DNA of 64,000 nt from Heligmosomoides polygyrus polygyrus (lineage: Eukaryota > Nematoda > Chromadorea > Rhabditida > Heligmosomidae): contig OX377203.1 of assembly GCA_947396885.1 (NCBI GenBank), positions 23,067,253 to 23,131,252 on the forward strand, read 5' to 3'. The notes beneath the pieces are model-generated. The model saw only the letters and a list, made by a program, of their open reading frames with translations. It had not been told where the DNA came from and did no database searches. Shown in pieces: positions 10,689-21,682 of this stretch. The position numbers and the translations under genes are program-made. The first letter of the stretch is position 1. Each line of letters opens with the position of its first letter.

Positions 10689-13600
10689 CGGATCTCTCTC
10701 GATAGAGAGCCTTCGGGCTCTCCTGTTAAGAGAAATCTCGGGCCGCTTGTCGCAGGGCCACGTGGCGCGTCCACGGGTGGTGGATAGGGGAATGAAACGC
10801 GAACCAAATGTGACCGTGTACTGTCCAGAGACGCAGGTGGGATGCCGGGTATGGACTCCTTGCTCCTGCTGTGTCGGGTCGACGCGTTCCTTGTGCGCGG
10901 GAGCGGCATGTTCGTGCACAGTGTGCGCGGATGCGTCCGTGACTGTGCGGATTGTAACTGTGTCGGCTCGGCCAAAAGCTTGCACTCGGTAGACTGGGAG
11001 TACATCGTAAGGCGATTCGAGGCCGCCTCAAAAGTCTCGCCCCGTCCCTTCGAGCAGTCTGGCTGGCTGCCCGGAGTTCTTCGCCCGCACGACAGAGCCT
11101 GACTAGCTACCCGTTTTGTATGGAAGTCAAACATAGCAGCACTAAAGGGCCTCATTCCCCTGATCCCGAAAAAGCCCCCATTTCTGCAGCGATGGTAAGG
11201 ACGAGTACGGAGAGGCTGCTAAAATCTCAGGGCCCAACCAGGCTGCGCTAATTGAGAAGGACTAGGATGACGATCTGTACTTACAACGCCCGCACGCTTG
11301 CGTCGGAAGCATCCGTCGAGGACCTGATGATGCAAGCCAGGAAGATCAAGTGCGACGTCATCGGACTGACCGAGACGAGAAGACACCACCCCCTACACGC
11401 CGCCTACGACTCCGGAGAAGAACTGTTCCTCGGAACATGCGACAGCAGGGGAGTAGGCGGCGTTGGTGTCCTCGTCAACACGAACTTGGCCATGAACATC
11501 GATTCGTACGAGTCTCTGACAAGCCGAATCGGACGTCTGCGACTGAAGCGATGTGGCTCCGTGCCAGCCTTGACTGTGTTCGTCGCGTATGCCCCAACAT
11601 CCGACTACGACGACGAAGACGTCGAGGCCTTCTACGTGGAGCTGGAGAAGTTCTATAAGGAAGATCACACCTTCTACAAGGTGATCGTCGGCGACTTCAA
11701 CGCCAAGATCGGAGCGCGAAGGTCGCCAGAAGAACTTCACATCGGAACCCATGGTTTGGAGTGGAACGAGCAAGGTGAAAGGCTGTCTGAGTTTATCATG
11801 TCGACCAGGACCATCCATGGAAACTCACAGTTCCAGAAGCCTCCCTCTCTACGATGGACCTGGGAATCCCCCTGTGGCCAGTTCCACAACGAGATCGACC
11901 ACAACATCTTCAATCGCAAGTATTGCCTGACCGACGTCTCCGTTGTCCCCAAGTTCTACACGGGATCGGACCACCGCCTCCTTTGCGCGAGGTTTCGCTT
12001 TTCGCGTCAAGGAGAGAAGGCCGCGACGTTCAAGAAGAGGAATCCCAGAACGACCATAAACTGGGACCTCTACACCTCTCTTGTCGGCCTTTGGGAAGAT
12101 GCCGTCGTGGACAACGTCGACGAGGAATACGACCGCTTTGTGCACCATCTCCACGATAGTGCTAAGGGAGCCGAGAGCTTGAAGACCACCAAGAGACGCC
12201 TGTCTCGGGAAACTCTCGAGCTTATACGCCAGCGTGGAGCAACACGATAGTCAGGCAACTACCAACTGACGTCCGAGCTTGCGAAGCTATGCAGAGAGGC
12301 GATAAAGGAGGATCTCAAGGAGAGAAGGGCGGAAGTGTTGGCTGAAGCAGCAGAGGCAGGGTTGAGCATCCGCAATGCCCGCCGAAACTTCGCCAACTTC
12401 AACACCAAGATGACCGCTCTCTGGCGTCCTGACGGAACGGTCACCTCTTCCAGAAGGACCATGGAGAAGGTCATCCACGACTTCTACTCCGATCTCTTCG
12501 AGCCACGTCCACCATCCCCCACGCCATCTTCCGCAGGATGGATACGTCGTTCCCTCTGTTCTCCCCTCCGAGATCCGACACGCCATCTCGTCGGTGAAGA
12601 AACGTACAGCACCCGGCCCTGACAGCAACAGACCCGAACACCTGAAGAACCTCCCGCCAGCGCTCATCAACACCCTGGCGCGGCTCTTCACACGCTACCT
12701 GTCCGAATGCAAGGTTCCATTTCAGTGGAAGACCAGCAAGACCGTTTTGCTGTACAAGAAGGGAGACGTGCACGACATTGGCAACTATCGCCCGATCTGC
12801 CTGCTGTCCGTAGTTTACAAGCTGTTCACTCGAGTCATCCTGAATAGGATTAGTAGAACGCTGGACGAAGGACAGCCATGCGAACAAGCAGGATTTCGGA
12901 GAGGACTCAGCACGATCGACCACATACACACCATTACGAAGCTCATCGAAGTGTCGCAAGAGTACAAGCCGCCACTGTGCCTTACGTTCACCGACCTGAA
13001 GAAGGCATTCGACTCCGTCGAGACTGAAGCGGTCATCTGCTCAGTCAGAGTGTCTCAATACATCAGAATCCCTCGAGAGCTGTACAGTGGATTCACGACC
13101 AAGATCTCTCCATTCTACAGCGACGTAGTCATCGACGTGAAGAGAGGGGTTCGGAAAGAGGATACCACATCTCCGAAGCTCTTCAGTGCCACCCTCGAAA
13201 ACGTGATGCGCGAACTAGAATTGGAAGACATGGGAGTGAAGGTCGACGGCCAGCAGCTGCACCATCTTCGTTTCGCTGACGACTTCGTGCTCATAACACC
13301 TAGCATCAGTCAGGCGGAACGAATGCTGGCCGACTTCGATCGTGTATGTGTCAATGTTGGACTGCAGCAGAATCTTACGAAGACGATGTTCATGAGGAAC
13401 GGACAAGTTTCTGATGCCTATCCACGCTCAACGGAACGAACATCTCCGAATGCTCCAGCTACGTGTATCTGGGTCGCGAAGTCAATATGGCCAACGACCT
13501 AGCTCCGGAGCTGAGCAGGAGGAAACGAGCGACTTGGGGAGCTTTCAAGAGCGTCGAAGAAGTCGCGAAGAAGACGAAGAACGTCCTACTCCGTGCCCAC

Positions 13601-14116
13601 CTATTCGACTCTACCGTTCTTCCTCCCCTAACATACGCCTCAGAGACCTGGGCTATACGAAAGCAGGATGAACACGCGATCAGCGTCGCGCAGCGTGGAA
13701 TCGAGAGGACGATGCTCGGAGTGACACGACTCACGCAAGTGAGAGAAGGCCTCCGGAGTTCCGAGCTTCGCCGACGTTCGAAGATCAGAGACGCTGTTGC
13801 GTGGGCCAAGTTGTCGAAATTAGGTGGGCCGGCCACGTAATGCGCTTCGCAGACACTCGCTGGACGAGAGCCGTTACCGACTGGATTCCGCGGGATGTCA
13901 AGAGAACACCGGGACGCTCACCAACGCGTTGGTCGGACTTCTTCGTGAAAGCCCTGAACGACCGATATGACGCTTTTCGTGTCCCTCGAGCGAGGAGGAT
14001 CCATTGGACCACTCTGGCACGCGACAGGGACGAATGGAGACGCTGCTGGCGCCCGCTCGAGCAAGTCGATAATCAACGGGGCGACAGGTGGTACAGGTGA
14101 TACAGGTGATTTTCGT
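10689..14116 (+). mobile_element. RTE-clade non-LTR retrotransposon (family RTE-1), nearly full length
   Basis: A 5' untranslated region of about 570 bases (10689-11266) is followed by a broken ORF (11267-14097) encoding endonuclease then reverse transcriptase, and a short tail with GTACAGGTGAT-type repeats. The 5' region is found again at 45132-45680 and as a stub at 9265-9305, so its start is supported by three copies. A clear target duplication was not found. Confidence 0.85.
11267..14097 (+). pseudogene. RTE-1 endonuclease/reverse transcriptase ORF, broken
   Basis: Would encode the single polyprotein of an RTE element. The apurinic-type endonuclease spans about 11267-12000, with a GLTETR block, GDFNAKIG and SDHRLL catalytic blocks. 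The reverse transcriptase spans about 12590-13400: NYRPICLLSV, QAGFRRG, FTDLKKAFDSV, and the catalytic FADD at 13272-13283. A C-terminal region with RWAGHVMRF and [12 protein letters not shown] follows to 14097. Breaks: in-frame TAG at 12248-12250, frameshift near 12497-12503, another near 13418, another near 13812. The ATG at 11267 is preferred because endonuclease similarity begins there. All catalytic blocks survive, so decay is recent, but the copy cannot make its protein. Confidence 0.88.
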
Positions 14117-14873
14117 AATCTTTTATGATTCATCACAGTTGAACCGCAATTGAACCTCTGCAAACGTGATAATGCAAAATCACCGAAGTGTTAGTGAAAG
14201 AGGGGCAATTATCGTTTCGTGCGATAGTGCGGTATATTTGGTTTTTAAATATGTATAACATGACCGCATTCGTTTAAAGTTTGCTTAATTATCAATGCTG
14301 AACCGTCATTATTTCTGCTCCGACCTAATAGTTTTAATTTCTGCGAAGACGAGTGCACAATGTAGTCGTTAACGGAAAATTGAAATGGTGCTCAGAACCT
14401 GTGGAAGTACGCAACGCTTTGCCAACAAACTTTCGAAAACGGGATGAACAATTCTGAATCACATTTGAAGCACAGTCTCCATTTGAGTTCTGTTATTTGA
14501 AGACTTAAATTTTCAGCTAAACAACGGTGCAACGACAAAATCGGTTGAAGGCTATATTACTGGTCGTTACATACCAACAGTCATTAATCTGTAGGAACTT
14601 CTTTCAACAAACGCCTGTTTCAAGCTGAACGGAAGCCGAGTTTCCCTTCTCGTGGCCCATGAATAGTACCCCTGCTCATTTCTTCTTCACCTTATAAGAG
14701 TTCCGTGAACTGCAGCTTTTCTAGTCAGTAGGGAAGGATTCTGTCAGCATTAGAACGCTCTTGGCATCAAGGAGTGTTATGTCTCTCACCTTCTTTAAAT
14801 CCGTCCATCAGCGCAATGTCCGATGGATGCTTCTGATCGGTGTGAATACTGTATGCACAAGCAAGTGAAATCT
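14117..14873. other. Unassigned sequence between RTE-1 and the fold-back element
   Basis: Read in all frames, I see no long open stretch and no repeat shared with the rest of the window. Confidence 0.5.
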
Positions 14874-15622
14874 AACTAGGGAAGAGTTTTGACCTCCCAT
14901 GGAACTTCAGTATGAGACCAGGATCATTAGAAAGAGCTCGGAATGCTGATTACGAATATGGGTGTCAAAATTGCAAAATGAAACTCTCGAGCGAGTTATG
15001 GCCTGCCGAAATCGGGGGCCTCACCACGGTCTGGCTGTACGGCGCGAGAGTGGTGAGTCATCAGGGCTCCGTAAGAAAGAGCCGATAGCTGCGGCGGTGG
15101 CGCAGGGGTAGCGCTGACGCTCTTGAGGTGTGACATCGTTGGTTCGATTCCCGTTGCTGCCCGTTTTTTGCAAATCATAATTCATCTTCGAAATCACCTT
15201 CTAAATAATGACACGTGTTGCATACCGGTAGCCCCAGTGCAGGTGAAGCTTGACCGAAAGCTATCCGGCTGGTCCATGGCAGCCGACGTCTGCTAAGACC
15301 CCATAACCTCTTAGCCATAGGCAACCCCAAGGATCTTAGCGAACCTTGGACTCGAGCGACGGAGCTCACCGCGTGAGCGCCACTGCCGCAGCCGGTGGAC
15401 ACTTCTTACGGGGCCCCGATCACTCACCACTCTCGCGCCCGGTGCGTCGCACAGCCAACCTGTGGTGGGGCCCCCGAATTCGGCAGGCCATAACTCGCTC
15501 GAGAGTTTCATTTTGCAATTTTGACACCCATATTCGTAATCAGCATTCCGAGCTCTTTCTAATGATCCTGGTCTCATCTTGAAGTTCCATGGGAGTTCGA
15601 AACCCTTCCCTAGTTAGAGGTT
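14874..15622. repeat. Fold-back element with about 205-bp inverted termini
   Basis: 14874-15080 and 15405-15622 are reverse complements with few differences, starting TCTAACTAGGGAAG on the left and ending CTTCCCTAGTTAGA on the right. The central 320 bases hold a Pol III-like unit. No transposase is present, so it would be non-autonomous. A target duplication is not obvious. Confidence 0.85.
15091..15163 (+). ncRNA. tRNA-like Pol III unit (A box, B box, T-run) inside a fold-back element
   Basis: TGGCGCAGGGGTAGCGC at 15098-15114 fits an A box and forms a GCGC/GCGC D-stem. GGTTCGATTCC at 15141-15151 is a perfect B box. A run of six T follows at 15164-15169. Spacing is that of a tRNA. The acceptor and T stems pair poorly and the anticodon loop is not convincing, so it is more likely a decayed tRNA or a tRNA-derived SINE head than a working tRNA gene. 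Confidence 0.45.
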
Positions 15623-15957
15623 ATATTGGCCAGAGGGCAGGCTTCAGAATGGGTAAATAGTACCGATGACAAACTGTACTGATTCGATGCATGTTTTCTT
15701 CCATGAATTGACCATTTAAAGTGGAAATGAGTCGTATGTGGCTGTAGTCAATAGAATGCTCGACAAGCAAGAGAGAGAGAAGAGGCCAGTTGGAGTCTAT
15801 CAATGTTTTCATATCAAATTGTGCACACTTCGAATAAAATTTGATGCTGTTCTAAGCAGGCCTGACACTATTAAAATCAAATTGATTATTTTCAGAATAA
15901 AAAAGCGTCTTCCAAGTTTAATTCGACTTTCTTTGCTTTTTTAAAAATCTCAACTGC
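15623..15957. other. Unassigned sequence
   Basis: No feature recognised in about 335 bases before the target duplication of the next element. Confidence 0.5.
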
Positions 15958-15973
15958 CCCAATAAGTGACCAC

Positions 15974-16437
15974 TTCTTCTTCTTGTTCTCCTGAACGTTT
16001 AGTCCCGCGCAGTCGCAGGGTCCGCTGTTCTTGTGATCTGTCGCCACCTCATCCTATCAAGGGCGTCATCTGCCGAGGCGCCGACTTCGGCGAGATCTCT
16101 GTTGATGCCGTCCTTCCACCTTTTCCTTGGGGCTCCTCTCGGACGCTTTCCGGGTGCCTCGAAATCTAGGGCCAACCTTACGGGGCGATTCTCTGGCCTT
16201 CTGAGGACGTGTCCGTACCACATTAGGCGCTTCTCCCTCATCTTCAGCTGGATCGGAGCTGTCTTCATCACTGCCCTAACATCCTCGTTTCGCACCCTGT
16301 CCCCACGGGTTCATCCACATGCCCACCTCAGCATCTTCATCTCCGCCGCGTGCAGTTGCTGCTCCTGCGCCTTACCCAGGGCCCAGCACTCTTTGCCGTA
16401 GAGGAGGGCAGGCCTCACTACTGTTACTGTTTTGAGG
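15974..16437 (-). mobile_element. 5'-truncated RTE insertion (family RTE-2) with 16-bp target duplication
   Basis: The minus strand encodes the last 98 codons of an RTE polyprotein (16295-15999) with RLMWYGHVLRR, GKRPRGAPRKRW and TRTADPA blocks, matching the C-terminus of the ORF at 48816-51137. It ends in a short (GAA)n tail, seen as CTTCTTCTTCTT at 15972-15985. The insertion is bracketed by CCCAATAAGTGACCAC at 15958-15973 and 16438-16453. Severe 5' truncation with a direct duplication is the normal product of target-primed reverse transcription. Confidence 0.85.
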
Positions 16438-16453
16438 CCCAATAAGTGACCAC

Positions 16454-17742
16454 ACTGTTCGAAATTCCGCAAAATTTTTGCTTAAAGCATAGTTCAAGGC
16501 TTGTTTCAAAAGAAGGGAAGGGAGCGATTTTTTAATGCTGGCATAAGAATTTATGTCATGCACTCGTCTAGAAGGTTTTTTTATTTAATTGACAACAAAA
16601 ACTCTGCTTTTTTGGAGCTGCAGACTTGTCGACGGGGAACAATAACCAGTGTGGAAACGCACATATGTTCACCGTGCATGTTCAAGCGAGTAGCATTTAC
16701 ACTATCAATGAAATGAAAATCGCAACCAGCTAGACAAGTGCTTGACACGATCTCTTCTCTTAGCACTTTAAGCCATTGATTTTTCTAAAAATAGAAATAT
16801 TACAAAAATGCAAAATTATTGTTGAATTGTTATTGTTGGGGCAGGTGAATGGAACATTTTTTGAAACATTTTTACCAAATTTTCCTTAGACAAGAAATTG
16901 TTCTAAACTTCATGAAGAGTCTCTAGTTTAGTTTGAAAGACGCTCGTTTTCATTTGAAGGATGTTCAGTTTGATTTCAAAGGCGTTAAACTCATTTGGAA
17001 CAGTGTCCAATTTGATATGCCCTGTTTTGTTTGAGAAGTGCCCAATTTGACGTGGAAGTGGTACATATTATCGAGCCCAGACAAGAACTTCAGTCGACTT
17101 GGTACATTTTTTTGCGTACAAATGAGTTGTGTGCCTGAACATCCTTCACACTCTTTACCTCTTAAAAAACCGTTATCGTTCTGCCGTTCGCCTTCAAATT
17201 AGATGAAAGTCGATATGTGAGATTTTTTCGCCTACTTCTTTTGCTCGCCGCCATGTTAGCCATGTCATCTGTGGCCGCAAAAACTCCGCTACTGGTTGTT
17301 TAAACATCAGCTCGGCAGTCGAGGTTTCGAAACGCCATGGCAAACACTTCTGTAGATACGCCGCACTAGAGAGAGGCGACGCCATAGTTCTTCGGGCTTT
17401 GTTTGGTCACTGGCGTTATCCTAAAGAATGGAAGCGTCCAAAGAACTCTGATGTACTATAAGGTTTGATGCACTCTGACTCTGTACTTTTTTGGTATTCG
17501 TCATACCTACCTAGTGTGACCCAACTACTTTCTGAAAAAGACAACTAATTGTGGCATTCAGGAGCTGAAAAAGCTTCACTCTCCCAAGCCCTTGGACAAG
17601 CCGCAAATCGGAGTTGTATTGGACTACTTCCGTTCCAAGGTCTCACCTAGCGCATTTGATTTCATTGCATGCTTACTTGCTTCAAGCGACGAGAGGCTCA
17701 ATGTTGTCACTTGTTGTAGGGTTGAAGATATAGTCATGTAGA
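16454..17742. repeat. Dispersed repeat R1, first copy (with TTTGAA-periodic arm)
   Basis: Aligns with 59530-60700 over most of its length. Both include a GTTGGGGCAGGT block, an ACAAGAAATTGTTCT block, a run of loosely periodic TTTGAA/TTCAATTTG motifs about 25-30 bases apart (16920-17060), and a shared end GATATAGTCATGTA. The periodic arm also occurs as an inverted pair at 42835-43625. Its 5' part received the RTE-2 insertion described at 15974. I find no convincing protein. Confidence 0.75.
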
Positions 17743-17928
17743 GTCAGGGTGTCCGGAAAGTTTTGAGAAAATTCAGAAGATTTATTGCATTCAAACTGCA
17801 ACTGACCAAAAGATTAGTCAATCAACAGCGTATGGATTCCTGGTGACTACCAGGGCTGTGCATAATTACGATTTACGATTTACGATTTTACTATTTACGG
17901 TGATTTTTGGCAATTTCTTTGCGGTTTA
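17743..17928. other. Mariner-end-like segment and ACGATTTACGA repeats
   Basis: CAGGGTGTCCGGAAAGTTTTG at 17749 resembles the terminal sequence of some Tc1/mariner elements but has no partner nearby. It is followed by ACGATTTACGA repeats that resume at 18348 beyond the GC-rich MITE. Confidence 0.4.
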
Positions 17929-18346
17929 AGGCCCCCGCAGACTTCTGCAGCGTTGCCGCTGCCCTATGCTTAACCATAGGGCAGGGACGCAGAGCTCGCC
18001 GCTGGGCGGCGCCACTGACCGGCCGGCGGCACCGGCGGCGTCGGCGGCGTCGCCCAGCGGCACCGGCGGCGTCGCTGGCGGAAATGACTTGAATCATTCC
18101 ACCCGGCGGCGCCGCTCCAGCGTCTGTCTGTCTGCGCTCTGCGCTCTGCCCTTCGCGGCGGGATCCAGAGCCGCGAAAGGGCAGAGCCGTCATCGGGGCG
18201 CGTTATTGTTAAGCACCAGTCGGTCCCGACTAGAAACAATACAGTACCTCGCCGTCACCGCTCCCACTGATGATGAGTCAAGCCGCTGAGCGGCGCCGCT
18301 CAGCGGTTTCGCCGCCCGCCGCTCGCCGCAGAAGTCTGGGGGGCCT
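17929..18346. mobile_element. GC-rich MITE, copy 1, with TTA target duplication
   Basis: Starts AGGCCCCCGCAGACTTCTGC and ends with the near-exact reverse complement; a TTA flanks each side (17926-17928, 18347-18349). The interior is strongly GC-rich with GCGGCG repeats that can fold back. It interrupts an ACGATTTACGA repeat that continues on both sides. A 3-bp TWA duplication is typical of PIF/Harbinger-type elements; no transposase is encoded, so that assignment is inference. Confidence 0.8.
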
Positions 18347-18349
18347 TTA

Positions 18350-19022
18350 CGATTTACGACATTTTGGATCATAAATCGTAAATTTTCGTAAATGTGATCT
18401 TCGGCCCACAGATAGCAGGCGTCCAGATAACGGGTAATAACGAATGTGCACTTCTAAAAACCGTTCTCATAGCCCGTTGCAATTTACGTTTTAGTTTTTT
18501 AAAAATGTTTTTGCGTACACTGTGATAGATAGACGGAGCTTTATGTATAGGCCCCTCGAGTTCGACCCATACCTCCGTTTACCCCACTTTCTCACCTCTC
18601 TGACACTGCAAGGGCTGCCGACTTAATATCAGAGTTATTCTCGAAAATAAGGAAGGGGATAAATATTAAAGGGTACAGGACGTCGTTAATCAGGCTGTTT
18701 TGGGATGCGCCTTCCGCGGGATATCGAGGAGGTGATTTCAATGCGTATAACTAGATGGCCATTCAATGAATTGCGGTAGCCAGTCGATAAACAAATCAGC
18801 GCTCTATCCTTCCCAGACGAGTTTGGTACGAATTCATGGACCCTGGATGGATGGAAGGCTTGGTTGGCCTGGCTGAAAATCCGAACCTGGAACCTAGTAT
18901 CGGGTGCCCCCGACAGGCGTCACCTCCAACTTCCCGCTTCACGTCCTCTTAATAGATGACTAAAAATATAACGACGACGAAATGACGATGAAACTGGATC
19001 AGCCCTCTTTTTGGTCGCACTC
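18350..19022. other. Unassigned sequence
   Basis: Begins with ACGATTTACGA-type repeats (to about 18400); nothing else recognised. Confidence 0.5.
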
Positions 19023-19073
19023 TAAAACTTAGTTTTCCTCAAAGCAAAGGTTGCTTTAAGGAAAACTAAGTTT
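19023..19073. repeat. Compact hairpin of 51 bases
   Basis: AAAACTTAGTTTTCC pairs with GGAAAACTAAGTTTT, and AAAGCAA with TTGCTTT, leaving a 2-base internal mismatch and a 3-base loop. It lies just upstream of the CR1 relic. It could be a tiny MITE or a transcribed hairpin. Confidence 0.7.
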
Positions 19074-19099
19074 TATTCCTCATTTTCGAAAGGATCTCA

Positions 19100-20730
19100 C
19101 TACGCTAGGTTGTCTTGAAAGCTCAATTGAGCCTTAGCTAGGCATCAAATTATGAAATGGAAAGAAATTGTGCGCTCTGGGAGTCCAAAACTTTTCTTCA
19201 GCTATTGTAGGAAACTAAAGCTGACGGAATGCATCCTAGATCTCATATCAGACGAAACTTGCGCACGAAGTGACGACATTAAGTCTAGTCTATTTGCGGA
19301 TTATTTTAAATCAGTCTCCAAGCAGATATGCGATACGGGAGCTAACTTGCCTTCACTGACTGATAATGTCCTGAGCTGGATAGATATCACAGGTGAATGT
19401 GTCTTCGGTGTGTTGCGGAATCTGTCAAATAGAATTTTCACTTCACCGGACAATATACCTTATTTTCTTGAAGAAAGCAGCACTTGGACTTCTTCTCCTC
19501 CAACCTTCCTATTCAACAAATTTTTGTTTCATGGCGATGTTCCTAAATTATGGAAAGTTGGATATGTACGACCTGTGCTCAAAATGGACCTAAAACCGAA
19601 GTGGCTAGCTACAGACCCATTTGTTTAACGAGTCTCCTGGAGCGCATACTATGTAAATAAACCACAAACTATCTCAAAGATTGCAACCTACTCCGGGAGG
19701 AACAGCATGGTTTTCTTGGGCAGAAATCCACTGTGAACGCTCTTGTTTCCACTATCCCTTTATTGCGGGGGAACTAGACCAAGGCAACTACGTATCTGTC
19801 TGCTACTTAGACTATGCAGAAGCGTTCGATTCGATTTCAATACCACTGCTGATTAGAAGACTCTTCATACGGTATAAAAGTACAGCTTTTGGATTTTTGC
19901 GTTCCTTTCTTACCGAACGTCTTCAGTCTATATTAGTGAAACACAGTTTTTCGCCCTCCTCCCACACATAAAGCGGAGTACCTCAAGGAGCATGTTTGGG
20001 CCGGCTATTGTTCCTGATTTACATCAACGATTTACGTCCGTAATTGCACCTGGATGCTTCTGTAGCATTTAAGCTGACGACACCAAGATTTTTACAGTCA
20101 ACGATTGTGAGAAGCTTCAAAGTGCAATAAATGCCATTTCGGATTGATCCTGGGCTTGGTCACTGGATATTTCTGCAAAAAACTGCTCTCATCATACTGG
20201 GACGCAATATTTGTGATGAGGAATAGAGCGCCGAGTATTGACAACACGTAATATGTTTATTATGTTCTTACCAATAAATGCATAGTGACGAGCAGGTGTC
20301 CGGTTATGACCTCCCATCAGGTGGCCTCGGGTGCGTACCAGTTCAAAGAGGCCTTTGAGACATAAGGCCCTCCCGCCATGGCTAAACCTGATTGCGACTC
20401 TATGGTAGTAGTATCATAGCTGCCTGCTAAATTAATGAGCTGAATTTACGTCGAAACTGGTGTATTTCTTTGCTGTCGACCTCATCACGAGAGTAGTTCT
20501 TTGCACCTTCCTGCATTGACTCAGCAGAAGTTGGCCATGAGAATGCTATAATTCCCACTCTTTCTTACTTAATATGCTGGTGAACTAAATCTCTTTCTTA
20601 TACATTGTCTGTTATTATTTTCTTTCAGCCTTTACGTCTTCTCGTAATGCCGGTTTTTCTGTGCGCTTTTGCTCCCCATTTACTACCTTGTGGCTGCACT
20701 AGCACGAATGAATAAATAAACAAATACTCC
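19100..20730 (+). pseudogene. CR1-like non-LTR retrotransposon, RT part and 3' end, broken
   Basis: A 158-codon stretch (19152-19628) covers the region before and at the start of a CR1/jockey-type reverse transcriptase (KLWKVGYVRPVLK). After frame changes come QHGFLG-like, VCYLDYAEAFDSI (19798-19836) and PQGACLG...LLFLIYINDL (about 19980-20034) blocks. The catalytic motif reads FKADD instead of FADD and sits among stops. The 3' untranslated region (about 20215-20730) ends in AATAAATAAA repeats and is found inverted at 61498-61930 and 63303-63640, which fixes the 3' end. No activity is possible. Confidence 0.8.
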
Positions 20731-20855
20731 AAGGTCTGAGTTTGCGGGAATTGAGCGTAAAAGAGATTGCTCTATGGCCTTGTTTATTGTGCGCGCGACG
20801 TGAGACGCGAAGGGTGGCAGGCGCGACGCAACGATTGCGCCTCCGTCAGTCTAAA

Positions 20856-21117
20856 AGCCCCCGCAGACTTCTGCGGCCAGCTGCGGACGGCGGACGGCGA
20901 AAGCGATGAGTCATGCCGCTCAACCGCGGCTGCCGGCCGGCCAGCGGCGCCGCGGAGCGGCGCCGGCGAGGTGCTGTAGTCTTTCTAGTCGGGATCAACT
21001 GCTTACGCGCCCGTTTCCGCTTTGGATCCCCCCACAAAAATGCAGAGCGTAGACAGACTCTCCCGGCCTGTGGTGAAGGGTAGGGCAGCGGCAACGCCGC
21101 AGAAGTCTGTGGTGGCT
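20856..21117. mobile_element. GC-rich MITE, copy 2
   Basis: Termini AGCCCCCGCAGACTTCTGCG and CGCAGAAGTCTGTGGTGGCT match copy 1 at 17929-18346. TAAA flanks both ends (20852-20855 and 21118-21121). It is shorter than copy 1 (262 against 418 bases) with a different interior, as usual among members of a MITE family. Confidence 0.8.
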
Positions 21118-21682
21118 TAAATGCGTCATGTGCCACGGCACTGAGTGCACACGACACCTTCGCCGATGTAGCCCAGCCGGGTCCTGTTTATCGTTTTTTG
21201 GAAGTACAATATACAATGAGTTGTGGTGTGTTCAGTGCTTCATCCTTTCCAGACAATCCGGTAGTCGTTCCTCAACTCGAGAGGAAGGGAGGGTTTTTTG
21301 AAATGGGCCACAAATCGAATTAATGACTTGAAATCGGGTTCACGCAACAGCTCCTCGGACTGTGCTACCACGCACCTTGTAGATGTTGAGTTGCTCAGGA
21401 GCAGTTTTTATCTTCGATTCTAGCTGAACTGCACACTTCGTTGCCTTTAGAGTACTCTTACTCTGTTTTTATCAGCAACCTTTTCCGCACAATACCTTTT
21501 AGCACGAAACACTCCGATTTTCCTGCCATTTTCAGCTGTTGTGGGTCGTCTTTCCACCTTTGAAGAGCGAAATAGAGGCGGCTATTACCCAGGAATTTTT
21601 CTGTATTGTTGGGCTATGACGTTTGTTGCTCTCAACGACTCTCATCCGTTGGGATTTCGTTTTCAGTTCGATGTAAATCAAG
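21118..21682. other. Unassigned sequence upstream of the APC1-like fragment
   Basis: Contains two acceptor-like sites (CATTTTCAG near 21536, CGTTTTCAG near 21666) on the plus strand, which may be remains of earlier exons. No domain is recognised. Confidence 0.4.

Noticed and set aside
15091..15163. Functional tRNA gene
   Set aside because: A and B boxes and a T-run are present, but acceptor and T stems do not pair well and the anticodon loop is irregular; kept only as a tRNA-like unit.
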